In this document: positions 63,829-64,000 of the stretch, one piece after another
How positions within the stretch are numbered: position 1 is the first letter of the stretch
How the letters are laid out: each line of letters begins with the position of its first letter
From: Kordiimonadaceae bacterium
Lineage (GTDB): Bacteria > Pseudomonadota > Alphaproteobacteria > Sphingomonadales > Kordiimonadaceae
NCBI GenBank assembly: GCA_017640725.1
Contig: JAEPQB010000002.1
Coordinates: forward strand, 124,001 to 188,000
Reading direction: 5' to 3'
DNA length: 64,000 nt
The notes under the pieces: generated by a model
What the model was told of the DNA's origin: nothing
The model's database searches: none
What the model saw: only the letters and a program-made list of their open reading frames with translations
Translations under genes and position numbers: made by a program

Positions 63829-64000
63829 GGCCAATCTCCTCACCAGCAGGCGCAGAGGTGCGGATCGCAACACGCAGCTTTGCTGACCGCGCACGCGGAT
63901 TATTCTGCTCTTCATTTTGAGAAGGTTTGACTACCCCTCTCTTTTCCAGTCGTAGAGACGAAGGTGTGTCAGTGACTTGCCCCATCGGCAAATGGCGCGA
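63821..64000 (-). CDS. rsmH: 16S rRNA (cytosine(1402)-N4)-methyltransferase RsmH, C-terminal fragment
   Basis: On the minus strand an open frame enters at 64000 and stops at 63821, giving 59 residues that begin SRHLPMGQ. They include KRGVVKPSQNEEQNNPRARSAKLRVAIR, read here as two adjoining pieces; the N-P-R-[AS]-R-S-A-K-L-R block is the diagnostic C-terminal signature of RsmH (MraW). The enzyme methylates C1402 in the ribosomal P site. The rest lies beyond the window. Its stop overlaps the ftsL start by 8 nt. Confidence 0.9.
   Translation of the reverse strand, partial: SRHLPMGQVTDTPSSLRLEKRGVVKPSQNEEQNNPRARSAKLRVAIRTSAPAGEEIGHA

Noticed and set aside
1-64000. Mobile elements, CRISPR arrays, toxin-antitoxin or prophage genes
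   Set aside because: No transposase, integrase, repeat-spacer pattern or phage structural gene was seen; gene order is conserved housekeeping throughout.

Overview
The window is a gene-dense (about 55% GC by eye) piece of an alphaproteobacterial chromosome, almost entirely housekeeping genes. The alphaproteobacterial assignment rests on gene order (serC-serA-hisZ-purA; pal-ybgF-tilS-ftsH-folP-glmM; folB-uvrC-pgsA-moaD-moaE; the dcw division cluster), on an FtsZ with a long acidic linker, and on an RpoH-type promoter of the alphaproteobacterial form before ftsH. Kordiimonadales or a Rhodospirillales-like lineage would fit, but the order cannot be settled from the sequence alone. I see no rRNA, tRNA, insertion sequence, prophage or CRISPR array.

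Layout. 1-180: 3' end of rpoH. 190-2737 (minus): a predicted membrane protein and a large protein with a degenerate protein-kinase domain. 2927-8276 (minus): serine, histidine-regulatory and purine genes serC, serA, hisZ, purA behind a structured serC leader. 8442-11960: a DMT transporter, an EF-hand lipoprotein, a serine hydrolase and an alpha/beta hydrolase. 11957-20209 (minus): thiD, glmM, folP, ftsH, tilS, ybgF, pal, with a textbook heat-shock promoter before ftsH. 20469-31655: pyrC, ygfZ, a tiny membrane ORF, ppdK, glyS, glyQ, map, chorismate mutase, an S49 peptidase and a methyltransferase. 31828-36820 (plus): polyprenyl diphosphate synthase, an orphan ModA, a candidate sigma-54-driven small RNA, an MBL-fold hydrolase, nadA and nadC. 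36805-38370 (minus): a GNAT enzyme, an M48 lipoprotein protease and rpmF. 38647-48881 (plus): a secreted M14 peptidase, a secreted two-repeat protein of unknown function, a GhrA-like reductase, a Ca/Na antiporter, a FolM-like SDR, folB, uvrC, pgsA, moaD, moaE. 49304-64000 (minus): a small membrane protein, then the dcw cluster read rsmH-ftsL-ftsI-murE-mraY-murD-ftsW-murG-murC-murB-ftsQ-ftsA-ftsZ, closed by a terminator.

How the genes work together. The right-hand 15 kb builds lipid II and the divisome; many of its neighbours overlap by 4-11 nt, implying translational coupling. murF and ddl, normally in this cluster, are absent. glmM (UDP-GlcNAc supply) and ftsH (membrane proteolysis) lie 40 kb away. 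Folate genes occur at two places (folP; folM-like/folB). The most unusual item is the interval 33738-33897: a near-consensus -24/-12 promoter is followed about 130 nt later by a 15-bp intrinsic terminator, with further hairpins between and no credible ORF, so it looks like a discrete sigma-54-dependent small RNA. Other points of interest are the pseudokinase/membrane-protein pair, the serC leader, an AT-rich insertion in GlyS, and a DnaA-box-containing AT-rich region before uvrC.
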